Of a stretch of 34,841 bases of DNA, positions 7,955 to 15,315 are shown one piece after another (positions within the stretch are counted from its first letter, which is position 1; each line of letters begins with the position of its first letter). The translations under genes and the position numbers were made by a program. The stretch spans positions 1 through 34,841 of the forward strand of contig CASGEP010000017.1 in assembly GCA_949300515.1 (NCBI GenBank), given 5' to 3'. The notes beneath the pieces were generated by a model. That model was not told the DNA's origin and did not search any database. It worked only from the letters and a program-made list of their open reading frames with translations. This DNA comes from an uncultured bacterium. Its GTDB lineage: Bacteria > Cyanobacteriota > Vampirovibrionia > Gastranaerophilales > Gastranaerophilaceae.

Positions 7955-8005
7955 AAAAATAAGGATAAAAATGAACAAATAGGGGAGGAAAATTTCATAC
8001 TTCTT

Positions 8006-8392
8006 CTACAATTGCGATTTTGCCGCAAGCGCCAGTTTCCGGGCATCAGATAAATTTTCCCATGCACTCACGCCGCTAAACTCCGAATCCATCGCGCTCA
8101 ATACATTTTCAACATTGTTTTCAAAATAGCCCATAGATGTCTGAATATCTTTAATTCTTTCTTGAGATAAATATTTTGCAGGATTTATTAATCTGCCAAA
8201 AGCCAGTGCTTTATTTTGTATTGCACTCATCTGCATTGCATCAAGAATTGCATTGGGATCTTTTGCTTCGGTTTTAACTTCCGCCGTTTCGCCCTGCGCT
8301 TCCTGTGTTTTTGGAGTGCTTTCGTCTTTTTTCAGAGATTGACTTTGAATGTAAAAACTGGCATTTGCACCTATTTTTGAAATATTGTCCAT
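8006..8392 (-). CDS. Unknown protein under a sigma-28-type promoter
   Basis: 128 residues; family not recognised. A good ribosome-binding site (AAGGAG) lies 6 bases before the ATG. The N-terminal half is low-complexity and rich in Ser, Gln, Glu and Lys (about 15-50), with no signal peptide. The C-terminal half is predicted helical (LINPAKYLSQERIKDIQTS onward). A near-consensus sigma-28 promoter lies 37 bases upstream, so a flagellar or motility role is inferred. The size and disordered N-terminus recall FlgM (anti-sigma-28) or a small export chaperone, but I see no FlgM signature. Single gene, ended by the hairpin at 7924-7954. Confidence 0.8.
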   Translation of the reverse strand: MDNISKIGANASFYIQSQSLKKDESTPKTQEAQGETAEVKTEAKDPNAILDAMQMSAIQNKALAFGRLINPAKYLSQERIKDIQTSMGYFENNVENVLSAMDSEFSGVSAWENLSDARKLALAAKSQL

Positions 8393-8428
8393 TTTCTACT
8401 CCTTATCATCCTTATTTCGACAATAATT

Positions 8429-8455
8429 TTATCGGTAAGATTTTAATGAACTTTA
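8429..8455 (-). promoter_or_regulatory. Sigma-28 (FliA/SigD)-type promoter
   Basis: On the minus strand: TAAA, exactly 15 bases, then ACCGATAA. The sigma-28 consensus is TAAA-N15-GCCGATAA, so the -35 core is perfect and the -10 is 7/8. The predicted transcript start leaves about 30 bases of leader ending in AAGGAG before the ATG at 8392. Confidence 0.7.
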
Positions 8456-8521
8456 TAGTTTTGACAACAAATTGTTACAAAAGTTTATATTTAAAATAAA
8501 AACTTAGATTTTAACATTTTA

Positions 8522-8550
8522 TTGACAATTTTTAAACGATATAATAAACT
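8522..8550 (+). promoter_or_regulatory. Promoter of the perR-like gene
   Basis: A perfect TTGACA at 8522-8527, a 17-base spacer and TAAACT at 8545-8550 (4/6). An alternative -10, perfect TATAAT at 8540-8545, is too close to this -35 but could work alone. The start point in the first reading falls within the Fur/PerR box. Confidence 0.45.
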
Positions 8551-8564
8551 GATAATAGTTATCA
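8550..8564 (+). promoter_or_regulatory. Fur/PerR-type operator
   Basis: TGATAATAGTTATCA matches the Fur 7-1-7 consensus TGATAATNATTATCA at 13 of 14 defined positions and resembles the PerR box TTATAATNATTATAA. It overlaps the predicted promoter of the Fur-family gene that begins 23 bases later, so autorepression is the natural reading. Confidence 0.7.
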
Positions 8565-8586
8565 TTTTTTATAGGAATTAGGAAAA

Positions 8587-8973
8587 ATTAATTATTCAAA
8601 GCAAAGAGAAATAATCTATAGCATTTTGGACAATAACACTTCTCACCCGAGTGCGGAGTATATTCATAATATATTAAAAAAAGCGGATAGTAATATTTCT
8701 CTTGCAACCGTATATCGCAACCTAAATAAAATGGCGGCTGCAGGGCAGATTAGAAAAATCTTCGGTCTTGAGAACAAAGCGCATTTTGACTACAATACAT
8801 CCGAACATTATCATTTTATTTGTGAAAAATGCGGCAAAGTGTATGATTTACCCTGCGATATCGCACCTGACATTGTACAAAATACAAAAAATAAAACAGG
8901 TTTTCAAATTAATTCCCATGAGATAGTTTTCCATGGCATATGTTTGGATTGTAAGAAAAAAGAAAGGCAGTAA
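8587..8973 (+). CDS. perR: PerR-type Fur family repressor with likely AUU start
   Basis: A 128-residue Fur-family repressor if started at ATT 8587. The frame is closed by TAG at 8572, and between there and the next usual start (TTG 8626) there is no ATG, GTG or TTG. Starting at ATT gives [10 protein letters not shown], the normal beginning of this family, with TAGGA in front. Starting at TTG would remove part of the first DNA-binding helix. The winged helix includes [11 protein letters not shown]. Zinc cysteines are C79, C82, C119 and C122. Regulatory-site residues H20, D68, H74, H76 and D87 correspond to PerR H37, D85, H91, H93 and D104; Asp at the last position is typical of PerR rather than Fur. 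It lies 2 bases upstream of the rubrerythrin gene. Confidence 0.85.
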   Translation: MNYSKQREIIYSILDNNTSHPSAEYIHNILKKADSNISLATVYRNLNKMAAAGQIRKIFGLENKAHFDYNTSEHYHFICEKCGKVYDLPCDIAPDIVQNTKNKTGFQINSHEIVFHGICLDCKKKERQ

Positions 8974-8975
8974 AA

Positions 8976-9518
8976 ATGACAAAATTTGTATGTAGTGTTT
9001 GCGGATGGTCAACCGAAGCGGATAAACAACCCGAAAAATGCCCTCTTTGCGGCGCAACGACTTTTAATATCGTAGGCGAAGGCTCAAATAAAGTTTACGC
9101 TTGCGAACACACTATTGCAACAACAGAAGGCATTGACCCCGTTGTGGTTGAGGGTTTAAGAGCAAACTTCACGGGCGAGTGCACAGAAGTCGGCATGTAT
9201 CTTGCAATGAGCCGTCAGGCAGAGCGCGAAGGCTATCCCGAAGTTGCGGAAGCTTTCAAAAGATATGCTTTTGAAGAAGCCGAACACGCTGCAAAATTTG
9301 CGGAGCTTCTGGGCGAAGTTGTAACTTCTTCAACAAAGAAAAATCTTGAAATGAGAGCAGATGCGGAACATGGCGCATGCCAGGGCAAGCTCGACATTGC
9401 AAAAAGAGCAAAAGAACTCGGCTATGATGCAATCCATGACACCGTTCATGAAATGGCAAAAGATGAAGCCCGCCACGGCAGAGGCTTTGACGGTTTGCTA
9501 AAAAGATATTTTGGCTAA
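8976..9518 (+). CDS. Reverse rubrerythrin (N-terminal rubredoxin domain)
   Basis: A peroxide-scavenging di-iron protein, 180 residues. The rubredoxin-type iron site is at the N-terminus (CSVCG and CPLCG, residues about 5-28), the reverse of classical rubrerythrin. The ferritin-like domain follows, with glutamate ligands in [14 protein letters not shown] and ExxH motifs in [10 protein letters not shown] and [10 protein letters not shown]. Members of this layout reduce hydrogen peroxide with electrons from rubredoxin/NADH in anaerobes. It is co-transcribed with the PerR-like gene (2-base gap; AAAGGCAG ribosome site), so induction by peroxide is likely. A strong terminator follows. Confidence 0.93.
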   Translation: MTKFVCSVCGWSTEADKQPEKCPLCGATTFNIVGEGSNKVYACEHTIATTEGIDPVVVEGLRANFTGECTEVGMYLAMSRQAEREGYPEVAEAFKRYAFEEAEHAAKFAELLGEVVTSSTKKNLEMRADAEHGACQGKLDIAKRAKELGYDAIHDTVHEMAKDEARHGRGFDGLLKRYFG

Positions 9519-9546
9519 TTATAATAATACCCTAATTAACAACAAC

Positions 9547-9569
9547 ATGCCGCCTTTTTTAGGCGGCAT
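9547..9569 (+). terminator. Terminator after rubrerythrin
   Basis: A 9-bp perfect GC-rich stem, ATGCCGCCT paired with AGGCGGCAT, around five T, followed by TATCTTTTTT. It sits between convergent genes and may also act for the fliN paralogue on minus. Confidence 0.9.
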
Positions 9570-9577
9570 TATCTTTT

Positions 9578-10204
9578 TTATAAATTATGTAAATTTTGAC
9601 TTGATACGTTTGTTACCCTGAGTCCGAATTTGTCCTCTATAACAATAACCTCGCCCCAGGCGACAAATTTACCGTTAACATAAAGTTCAACCTGCTCTCC
9701 CGCAACTTTGTTCAACTCTACAATTGAGCCTTTGGACAAATCAAGAATTTTTTTAACAGAGCTTTTTGCACGCCCCAGCTCTACCGTTACGCGCATTTTA
9801 ACATCCTGCATAATGTCCAGATTTGCCTTGGGGTCGCTGCTGAATTTTTCTTTATCTTCGTCAAAAGAAACAAATTCAACGGGCGAAACGGTAACAAGGT
9901 CCAAATCGGCCCTTTTGTTTTCTTTTGGATTTTCAGCGCAGGGTGTAACAGGCTCAAAATCGGTACTGTTGCTATGTTTTACTTCTTGTGCGGCAGATAT
10001 TTCATCTTCGGCATTTTGCTTTTGCAAATCTTCTTCAATGATTATATCTTCGCTGTAAGACAGACTCTGCGTTTGTATATCGCTTACAACGGCACTTTCT
10101 TCGTCGGGCGGATTTTCCCCCTCTGCAGGTGAACCCTCCTGCGGGAACACTTGCTCCTGCAGGGTTTCTTGCGTTAAATCAGCCTTTTTGTTTTCTTCTT
10201 CCAT
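9578..10204 (-). CDS. fliN: Second FliN-type switch protein with long acidic N-terminus
   Basis: 208 residues. The last 80 (about 128-203) are a complete SpoA/FliN domain: SSVKKILDLSKGSIVEL and LYVNGKFVAWGEVIVIEDKFGLRV, very like the short FliN at 4654-4995. The first 95 residues are acidic and low-complexity (many Glu, Asp, Gln, Pro) and do not resemble the CheC-like phosphatase domain of FliY. SPVEFVSFDED just before the domain resembles the short peptide that precedes FliN domains. Last gene of the operon after fliL (7-base gap, TAGGAAT site). It may replace FliN in part of the switch ring or bind export or stator-linked partners; both are inference. Confidence 0.88.
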   Translation of the reverse strand: MEEENKKADLTQETLQEQVFPQEGSPAEGENPPDEESAVVSDIQTQSLSYSEDIIIEEDLQKQNAEDEISAAQEVKHSNSTDFEPVTPCAENPKENKRADLDLVTVSPVEFVSFDEDKEKFSSDPKANLDIMQDVKMRVTVELGRAKSSVKKILDLSKGSIVELNKVAGEQVELYVNGKFVAWGEVIVIEDKFGLRVTNVSSQNLHNL

Positions 10205-10211
10205 AAAATTC

Positions 10212-10835
10212 CTACTGGATGATAAATTGTCCGAAACTTACTCTCATAACTTCTCTTTGACCGTTAAATACGGTATTAACCATTTCTTTTATTTCTTCTT
10301 TTGCAAGCTCTTTGCCTGTTGCACTTGATAGCTCATCAGATGTTTTGTTTGACATAACAGAGATTATAGCATCGCGAATAGCCGGTTTATATTGTTCCAT
10401 CTCGGCGGCAATTGACTCCATGGGGTCAACGGGCGCCGCACCGTGCCCGCCCGAGGGTTTTTCCGGAGCACTCAACATCTCGATTTCTTCCTGTGTTTTT
10501 GATAATTCCATTGCAACGTTAACTTTTAAGTATCTTCTCGGCGTTATATCCGCAAGGTTTAAAATAAAATCTCCCAAATCAAGCAATATTCCGCGCTCAT
10601 CTTCAACATTTTCAACTTCTTCAATTTGTTCATCAGGAGAGTGAAAAGCAGAAATTTTATTTGTAATCATATTATCAAAAAGTGAGTACATAATTACCAT
10701 AAAAATAGCTAAAATAACAATTGTAACAACAGTATTAGCTATAATCATAACGTTTGTATTAACATTACCCAGAGGTTTTTTTGTATTATTTTCTTCTTTA
10801 GGTTTTGCATCTTTTGTCTGTAATGGTTTTGACAT
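10212..10835 (-). CDS. fliL: Flagellar basal body protein FliL
   Basis: 207 residues. FliL is a single-pass membrane protein that rings the stator and helps load or stabilise MotAB. Seen: a cytoplasmic Lys-rich tail (1-27), one membrane helix (about 28-52), then a periplasmic stomatin/SPFH-like domain with LGDFILNLAD and RRYLKVNVAMEL, ending with VSFGQFIIQ, the usual FliL type of C-terminus. A Gly-His-Pro-rich insert (around 128-140) is unusual. It lies between motB and the second fliN. Confidence 0.9.
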   Translation of the reverse strand: MSKPLQTKDAKPKEENNTKKPLGNVNTNVMIIANTVVTIVILAIFMVIMYSLFDNMITNKISAFHSPDEQIEEVENVEDERGILLDLGDFILNLADITPRRYLKVNVAMELSKTQEEIEMLSAPEKPSGGHGAAPVDPMESIAAEMEQYKPAIRDAIISVMSNKTSDELSSATGKELAKEEIKEMVNTVFNGQREVMRVSFGQFIIQ

Positions 10836-10850
10836 ATTTTTTTAACTCCG

Positions 10851-11561
10851 TTAATTTATAATCACTATATCAACCCGTCTGTTTTTAGATCTTCCTTCTT
10901 CAGTATTGTTTTGTGCAACAGGTTTATTATCTGCATATCCTATAGCGCTCAAGCGTGTTTTGTCAACGCCTTTCGATATTAAATAATTCAGAATATTAAT
11001 TGCTCTTGCGCTTGACAATTCCCAGTTTGAAGTATATTTTCCGCTTACAACCGGCAAATTGTCACTGTGTCCTTCTATTTGTATTTGTTTGTTATTTTTC
11101 TTTAATTCATCAGCTAAAATATCCAGCGTTTGCGCAGAGTCAGCTTTTATTATAGCAGAACCTTCGTCAAAAAGCACTCCTTCGCTAAGACGGATTGTAA
11201 TTTTTGCGTCATTTTTGATTATTTGTGTTTGTTTTTTATCTTTTAGAGCAATATTGAGGTCATTTGCGGTTTTTTCAAATTCTATAATTTTTATTTCTTT
11301 TGAATCCGAGGGATTTTTAACCCCGTCAATTAAATGGTTAGGACCTGTTTGCTCTTGTTTTTGTGTGTTTTGTGCAACTTTTTTATCAGATATATTATCT
11401 GAAATATTCAGATTTGAGCCAATCCAAAGAACCATAAAAACTGCAACCAAAACGGTGACAAAATCTGCATAGGATATTACCCAACGATTAAGGCGGTTCT
11501 TGTCGTTGTTTGAAAAAGTGCCCTTATACATATTTTTATATTTTTCATATAAATTGTTCAT
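10851..11561 (-). CDS. motB: Flagellar motor protein MotB
   Basis: 236 residues from the ATG one base after the motA stop; the 12-base longer frame would begin with TTG inside motA. MotB anchors the stator to peptidoglycan and carries the proton-binding aspartate. Seen: basic N-terminus, membrane helix RWVISYADFVTVLVAVFMVLW with the key D33, a linker of about 80 residues, and an OmpA-like domain (QIQIEGHSDNLPV, NWELSSARAINIL, RSKNRRVDIVI). It is shorter than many MotB proteins, through a shorter periplasmic linker. Whether the ion is H+ or Na+ cannot be read from sequence alone. Confidence 0.94.
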   Translation of the reverse strand: MNNLYEKYKNMYKGTFSNNDKNRLNRWVISYADFVTVLVAVFMVLWIGSNLNISDNISDKKVAQNTQKQEQTGPNHLIDGVKNPSDSKEIKIIEFEKTANDLNIALKDKKQTQIIKNDAKITIRLSEGVLFDEGSAIIKADSAQTLDILADELKKNNKQIQIEGHSDNLPVVSGKYTSNWELSSARAINILNYLISKGVDKTRLSAIGYADNKPVAQNNTEEGRSKNRRVDIVIIN

Positions 11562-11562
11562 A

Positions 11563-12354
11563 CTACGCCGCAAAAGGTATTACTTTAGTGTTTTGTTTTT
11601 CACATAAAAATCTGTTTAATTTCTCGCTGATTATAATTGAGCTTTGATTGTTTGCCATATCCAATATGCTTGAGATTATTATCTCCTGCTCTAAAAGCTT
11701 ATCTTCGAGGATATTTTTCAGTTTTTTTGCTATGGGAATAAAAATCAAATTTGCGCTGCCGACACCGTAAACCGTTGCGATAAAAGCTGTTGCAATGCCG
11801 CTTAGCAAAGATTTCGGATCGGAACTTAAAGCAGAAATTTGAACAAGCCCGATAATTGCCCCTATAATGCCAAAAGTAGGTGCATAGCCGCCCATTTCTT
11901 CAAAAATTTCGATGTTTTTAAAATCGTTTTTATTTTCACAAAAAAATGTAAGTTTTAAATTTTCCTCAAGAGATTTTATATCTGTGTTATCTGCAAGTTT
12001 TTCTACAGCACTTTGTAAAAAGGGATTTTGAGAGTATTGAGCCGCTTGTGCTGCCTCTAAAAAGCCTTTTGAGCGGGCAATCTTTGATATTTCAATAATA
12101 TCTTGTGCGCAACTTTGTATATTATTTGCTTGATATGTAAAAAGAGATTTTAGAGAGCAAAAAGCGCTTAAAATTTCTCTGAAAGAAAAACTCATGCACA
12201 CAGCGCAAAGTGTTCCGCCAATTACGATTAAAAGCGCATGGGGCGCAATTATAAACCCTAAAGATTTTGTTTTTAAAACCGTAGGCGCAAAAAGAGCAAC
12301 TATTCCTGCAAAAAGTATTAAAATCATTTCAAATCCTGCCCTAGAGGCTCTCAT
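11563..12354 (-). CDS. motA: Flagellar motor protein MotA
   Basis: 263 residues. MotA is the five-subunit ring of the stator that drives FliG. Seen: membrane helices at the N-terminus, a cytoplasmic loop (about 75-155), and the pore helices with GGYAPTFGIIGAIIGLV (the conserved proline) and SGIATAFIATVYGVGSANLI. Two starts are credible: ATG 12354, with GGAG 8 bases upstream and a 14-base overlap with the preceding gene, and ATG 12327 (MILILFAGIV), with AGGA upstream, which better matches family N-termini. The short gap to motB implies coupling. Confidence 0.93.
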   Translation of the reverse strand: MRASRAGFEMILILFAGIVALFAPTVLKTKSLGFIIAPHALLIVIGGTLCAVCMSFSFREILSAFCSLKSLFTYQANNIQSCAQDIIEISKIARSKGFLEAAQAAQYSQNPFLQSAVEKLADNTDIKSLEENLKLTFFCENKNDFKNIEIFEEMGGYAPTFGIIGAIIGLVQISALSSDPKSLLSGIATAFIATVYGVGSANLIFIPIAKKLKNILEDKLLEQEIIISSILDMANNQSSIIISEKLNRFLCEKQNTKVIPFAA

Positions 12355-13246
12355 AGTTGTCGCTCCTTTTTAAACTTTTTACCCAATCTACAAAGTTGTT
12401 TTTCTTTGTTTCAATGTTTTCAAGAGTATCATCTTTTAATTTTTCCGTATCCCATCTTTGGGCGTCAATATCTGTCAGGCGTTTTCTTGTGCCTACATTT
12501 TTCATATCTTTAAAGTATTTAACAACATTGCCCCTGTTAATTTCAACGGGAGGTGTTGTATATGACGGGTCAATAAGCCTCATTCTTACTTGTTTTGCAA
12601 TTTCAGGGCTTATATATTTAGAATACTCTTTTAATCTCAACATGCCCTCATAATTGGCAGATATTGTAGTATCAAGGTTTTTGAATTTGTTATTTCTTAT
12701 ATTTTTGGCATAAATTTGCTCCCAAAGGACAATTTCATGTTCTACATCCACAAAAGCAACATACACGCTCAAACGATGGGTAGGGTTAACAACGTCCATG
12801 CCTTGAATGTTTGCAACATTCCAGAGGGTATTTTTCAGAAAATCCCTTTGAATATCAACAGAGCTTGTCATAACAATGAGTTTTTTTACCCCTATTGCGC
12901 GGCAAATTTTCTTTAACAGTGCATAATCAAGGTCGTAGCCCTGTTTTAGGGAGCCTAAGGCTTCAATGTCGTACTGGTTAACCCCCATATCATTCAAAAG
13001 CCTTTGTGCGCTGGCTACACTTACAACGCTAACTCCTGATTTAACAAGGTTCCCCCTTACATCCTGCAAAAAAAACTCAGGAGTTTTAAAATATGCATTA
13101 TAAGGATTAATTTGCGTTAAAATTGCGTCCGAAACTATGCCTATACGCTCGTAAGCAAGCGCAGACGGCAAAAATGCAAACATTAAAACAAAACAAAATA
13201 AAAACCTTTTTATACCCCTTGTCATAGTAATTAAATTATCAGTCAT
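12341..13246 (-). CDS. Secreted protein at the head of the motAB-fliL operon, unknown
   Basis: 301 residues. A signal peptide is clear (FLFCFVLMFAFLPSALA, cleavage near residue 31), so it is periplasmic or envelope-attached; there is no lipobox. The core (about 80-190) alternates hydrophobic strands and helices, with LLKKICRAIGVKKLIVMTS and LSVYVAFVDVEHEIVLWEQ; this layout recalls CsgG/TolB-N-type envelope proteins, but no signature is certain. The C-terminal 60 residues are charged. It overlaps motA by 14 bases. Operon position suggests a part in flagellar basal-body or stator assembly, perhaps in place of P/L-ring or FlgT-like proteins; this is inference. A second ATG 21 bases in is possible; neither has a clear ribosome site. 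Confidence 0.75.
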   Translation of the reverse strand: MTDNLITMTRGIKRFLFCFVLMFAFLPSALAYERIGIVSDAILTQINPYNAYFKTPEFFLQDVRGNLVKSGVSVVSVASAQRLLNDMGVNQYDIEALGSLKQGYDLDYALLKKICRAIGVKKLIVMTSSVDIQRDFLKNTLWNVANIQGMDVVNPTHRLSVYVAFVDVEHEIVLWEQIYAKNIRNNKFKNLDTTISANYEGMLRLKEYSKYISPEIAKQVRMRLIDPSYTTPPVEINRGNVVKYFKDMKNVGTRKRLTDIDAQRWDTEKLKDDTLENIETKKNNFVDWVKSLKRSDNYESL

Positions 13247-13305
13247 TTTTATGGGGTTAAAATCATTTATCCGTATGAATTTTTTGACTTTTTTATTGGA
13301 ATCAT

Positions 13306-13332
13306 TAAATATTTTTTAAAAAGTGTCGATAA
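13306..13332 (+). promoter_or_regulatory. Sigma-28 (FliA/SigD)-type promoter for the fliJ operon
   Basis: TAAA at 13306-13309, exactly 15 bases, then GTCGATAA at 13325-13332 (7/8 to GCCGATAA). It is about 37 bases upstream of the fliJ start. On the opposite strand TTATCCGT at 13267-13274 (read ACGGATAA, 6/8) could be part of a much weaker sigma-28 site for the divergent motAB operon; its -35 spacing is not right. Confidence 0.7.
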
Positions 13333-13368
13333 GAGCTTGTGTGTAGGTATACCTTGAAAGTATAACAA

Positions 13369-13866
13369 ATGCCTTTTCGCTACAGATTACAAAAGTTCCT
13401 TGAAATAAGAATAAAAAAGAAAGAAGAACAACTGCAAGAGGTTATAAAAGCTCAGGCAGAAGTTGACAGAATAGAGCTTTTAATTATCAAAAACAATAAA
13501 GACATCCAAAATACAAGAGTCAACATGCGAAAGTCGGACCCGATGATGTACGACAGTTTTGATAAGTTTTTAAAACACCTCTACGAAGTCGGCGAAAAAC
13601 TGGAGCTTGAAAAACAAGAGGCGATTAAAAAGCTCGATGAAGAAAAAGAAAAACTCCGCGAAAGAGAAAAAGAAGTAAATGTACTTGAAAAACACAAAGA
13701 ACACAAAAGGGAAGAATACCTTCAGGAAGAAAAAGCACAGGAATTAAAACAATTAAATGAAATCGGCGCGCAAAAGCACTTTGCAAAATCGCGCGAAAAA
13801 CAAGAAGAAGAGTTACTTGAACAGATAAGAGAACAAAATGATAGTAGAAAACACAAACACGGCTGA
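13369..13866 (+). CDS. fliJ: Flagellar export protein FliJ
   Basis: 165 residues, almost wholly charged helix and coiled coil. The N-terminus FRYRLQKFLEIRIKKKEEQLQEV is typical of FliJ, the central stalk of the FliH-FliI export ATPase, followed by a heptad-like Lys/Glu-rich stretch to the end. Length is slightly above the usual 145. First gene after the sigma-28 site. fliI and fliH are not adjacent, which is unusual, since fliJ normally follows fliI. The next gene starts 29 bases inside this one. Confidence 0.8.
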   Translation: MPFRYRLQKFLEIRIKKKEEQLQEVIKAQAEVDRIELLIIKNNKDIQNTRVNMRKSDPMMYDSFDKFLKHLYEVGEKLELEKQEAIKKLDEEKEKLREREKEVNVLEKHKEHKREEYLQEEKAQELKQLNEIGAQKHFAKSREKQEEELLEQIREQNDSRKHKHG

Positions 13867-14467
13867 ACAAAATTACGAAATACCCGTAAAAAACACAACG
13901 CTTGACGATGCTTACACGAAAAAAAGCACTGTGGGAGTTTTTAAAAGCGAATTTGAAAAATTGTTGTCCTCTTTTGCAAAAGATAAGGTGTTAAATAAGG
14001 ATGATGAAATAAACAAACTGTTTTTAGATCTTGACTTTGCTTCTCAATACGACATTGAAAGCACTAAAATCAATCAGCAAGACGCAATGTTCTTCTTAAA
14101 TGTTCTCAATCAAAACGGACTTATCAACTATCAAGTGCAAGATGATAATTTGCAAATAACAACAAAAAACGACCAACAAATACAAGTTTCAAAAACCCTT
14201 ATGTCAATGTTAAAAACATCCGTTGACAGCAAAAAGCCCATAAGAATGGATTTTGACAACAATGTGACGGTTATTTTAAAGCTGGACGATAAAGGCAAGG
14301 TAAATGCGCATTTTATCCCCGGAGATAAAGCTGTTGAGGAGTATTTGAAAAATAATATTCCATATTTAAGACAAAGATTTGACGAACAAAATATTTCGTA
14401 TTCAAACATAAGCTACAGACAACACAAAGAACAAAACCAGAGAAACAAAAAGGAGAATAACCAATGA
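13838..14467 (+). CDS. Short FliK-like hook-length control protein
   Basis: 209 residues. The last 75 residues (about 130-205) look like the FliK C-terminal domain: PIRMDFDNNVTVILKLDDKG, then a strand, then AVEEYLKNNIPYLRQRFDEQ and a final basic, Gln/Asn-rich tail. FliK measures the hook and switches the export gate. Typical FliK has 400 or more residues; here the N-terminal ruler would be only about 120, with no Pro/Gln-rich spacer. The position between fliJ and a hook-family gene is the normal FliK place. The call rests on the domain pattern and context, not on a search. It overlaps the next gene by ATGA. Confidence 0.6.
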   Translation: MIVENTNTAEQNYEIPVKNTTLDDAYTKKSTVGVFKSEFEKLLSSFAKDKVLNKDDEINKLFLDLDFASQYDIESTKINQQDAMFFLNVLNQNGLINYQVQDDNLQITTKNDQQIQVSKTLMSMLKTSVDSKKPIRMDFDNNVTVILKLDDKGKVNAHFIPGDKAVEEYLKNNIPYLRQRFDEQNISYSNISYRQHKEQNQRNKKENNQ

Positions 14468-15297
14468 GAGATGCCTACGTTAACGCAATAAACATTCAGG
14501 CTGCAACAAGAAACTGGATGGATGCGGTAACAGAAAATATGGTTAATATGTATACACCCGGCTACCGTGAAAATCAGGTAACTTTTAAGACTTTTCTCGA
14601 TGCTGTTCAGCTGGACGGTTATTTGAAAAATACCGGACAGGGAAAAGCAATCCCCGGAACATCCGTTGAAAACGTTTATCTTGAGGGAAACGGCTATTTT
14701 GTGGTAAGAAACGACGAAGGCAGGCTTGCCTATACCCGTCTCGGCGAATTTAAGTTTGACGGCGAGGGCGTTTATAAATCTGCCGACGGCTCAAAGGTTC
14801 AGGGCTATATCCTAAACGACAGAGGCGAGATAATGTCGGGCACGCGCACTTTAAGTGATGCGGAGTTTGATGAAACAACAGCAAACGGCGGCGCTTTAAG
14901 TGTGCCCACGACCGAGATTAAACTCTGGATTGACCCTGATAACGGTAAATTTCTAGGAAAATATGACGAGTATGAAATAAAGGGCGACGGTATTTTATAC
15001 GGAAAAACAAACGGCGGTAAGGAAGCAACCCCTCTGTATAAAATCGCCACAATGAATTTCCACAACCCGCAGGAACTCTACCAGTACAAAGACGGTTATT
15101 ACGTTGAAACGGCGGAGTCTGGCAGACCTGTTGTAAGTAAGGCGGAAATTACAAGCGGAATGATTGAAATATCAAACATCGACTTTAAAGCAAATGCAAC
15201 ATACTATAAAGAAGCGCAAATGCAGATGGAGCTTTCAAACAAACTTATCTCAAGCTACAAACAGCTCCTTCAAAACGCACTGCAGCTGCTTGACTAA
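14464..15297 (+). CDS. Flagellar hook/rod protein of the FlgE/FlgF/FlgG family
   Basis: 277 residues. Seen: the N-terminal rod helix with NMVNMYTPGYRENQVTF (family NxANxxTxGFK), the VYLEGNGYFVVRNDEGRLAYTRLGEFKFD block shared by FlgE, FlgF and FlgG, and a C-terminal helix beginning MIEISNIDFKANATYY. The final helix departs from the usual NVDLxxEMxxLIxxQRAYxAN pattern. The length suits FlgF or FlgG; the position after a FliK-like gene suits hook protein FlgE, so I leave the symbol open. ATGA overlap with the previous gene and an AAGGAG site. A terminator follows. Confidence 0.82.
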   Translation: MRDAYVNAINIQAATRNWMDAVTENMVNMYTPGYRENQVTFKTFLDAVQLDGYLKNTGQGKAIPGTSVENVYLEGNGYFVVRNDEGRLAYTRLGEFKFDGEGVYKSADGSKVQGYILNDRGEIMSGTRTLSDAEFDETTANGGALSVPTTEIKLWIDPDNGKFLGKYDEYEIKGDGILYGKTNGGKEATPLYKIATMNFHNPQELYQYKDGYYVETAESGRPVVSKAEITSGMIEISNIDFKANATYYKEAQMQMELSNKLISSYKQLLQNALQLLD

Positions 15298-15315
15298 TAT
15301 ACTTACAGACTTTAT

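Noticed and set aside
7960-7990. ATGAACAAATAG with AAGGAT in front and a following GGGGAGGAAA as a tiny gene or gene remnant
   Set aside because: Only three codons, and no start codon follows the second ribosome-like site.
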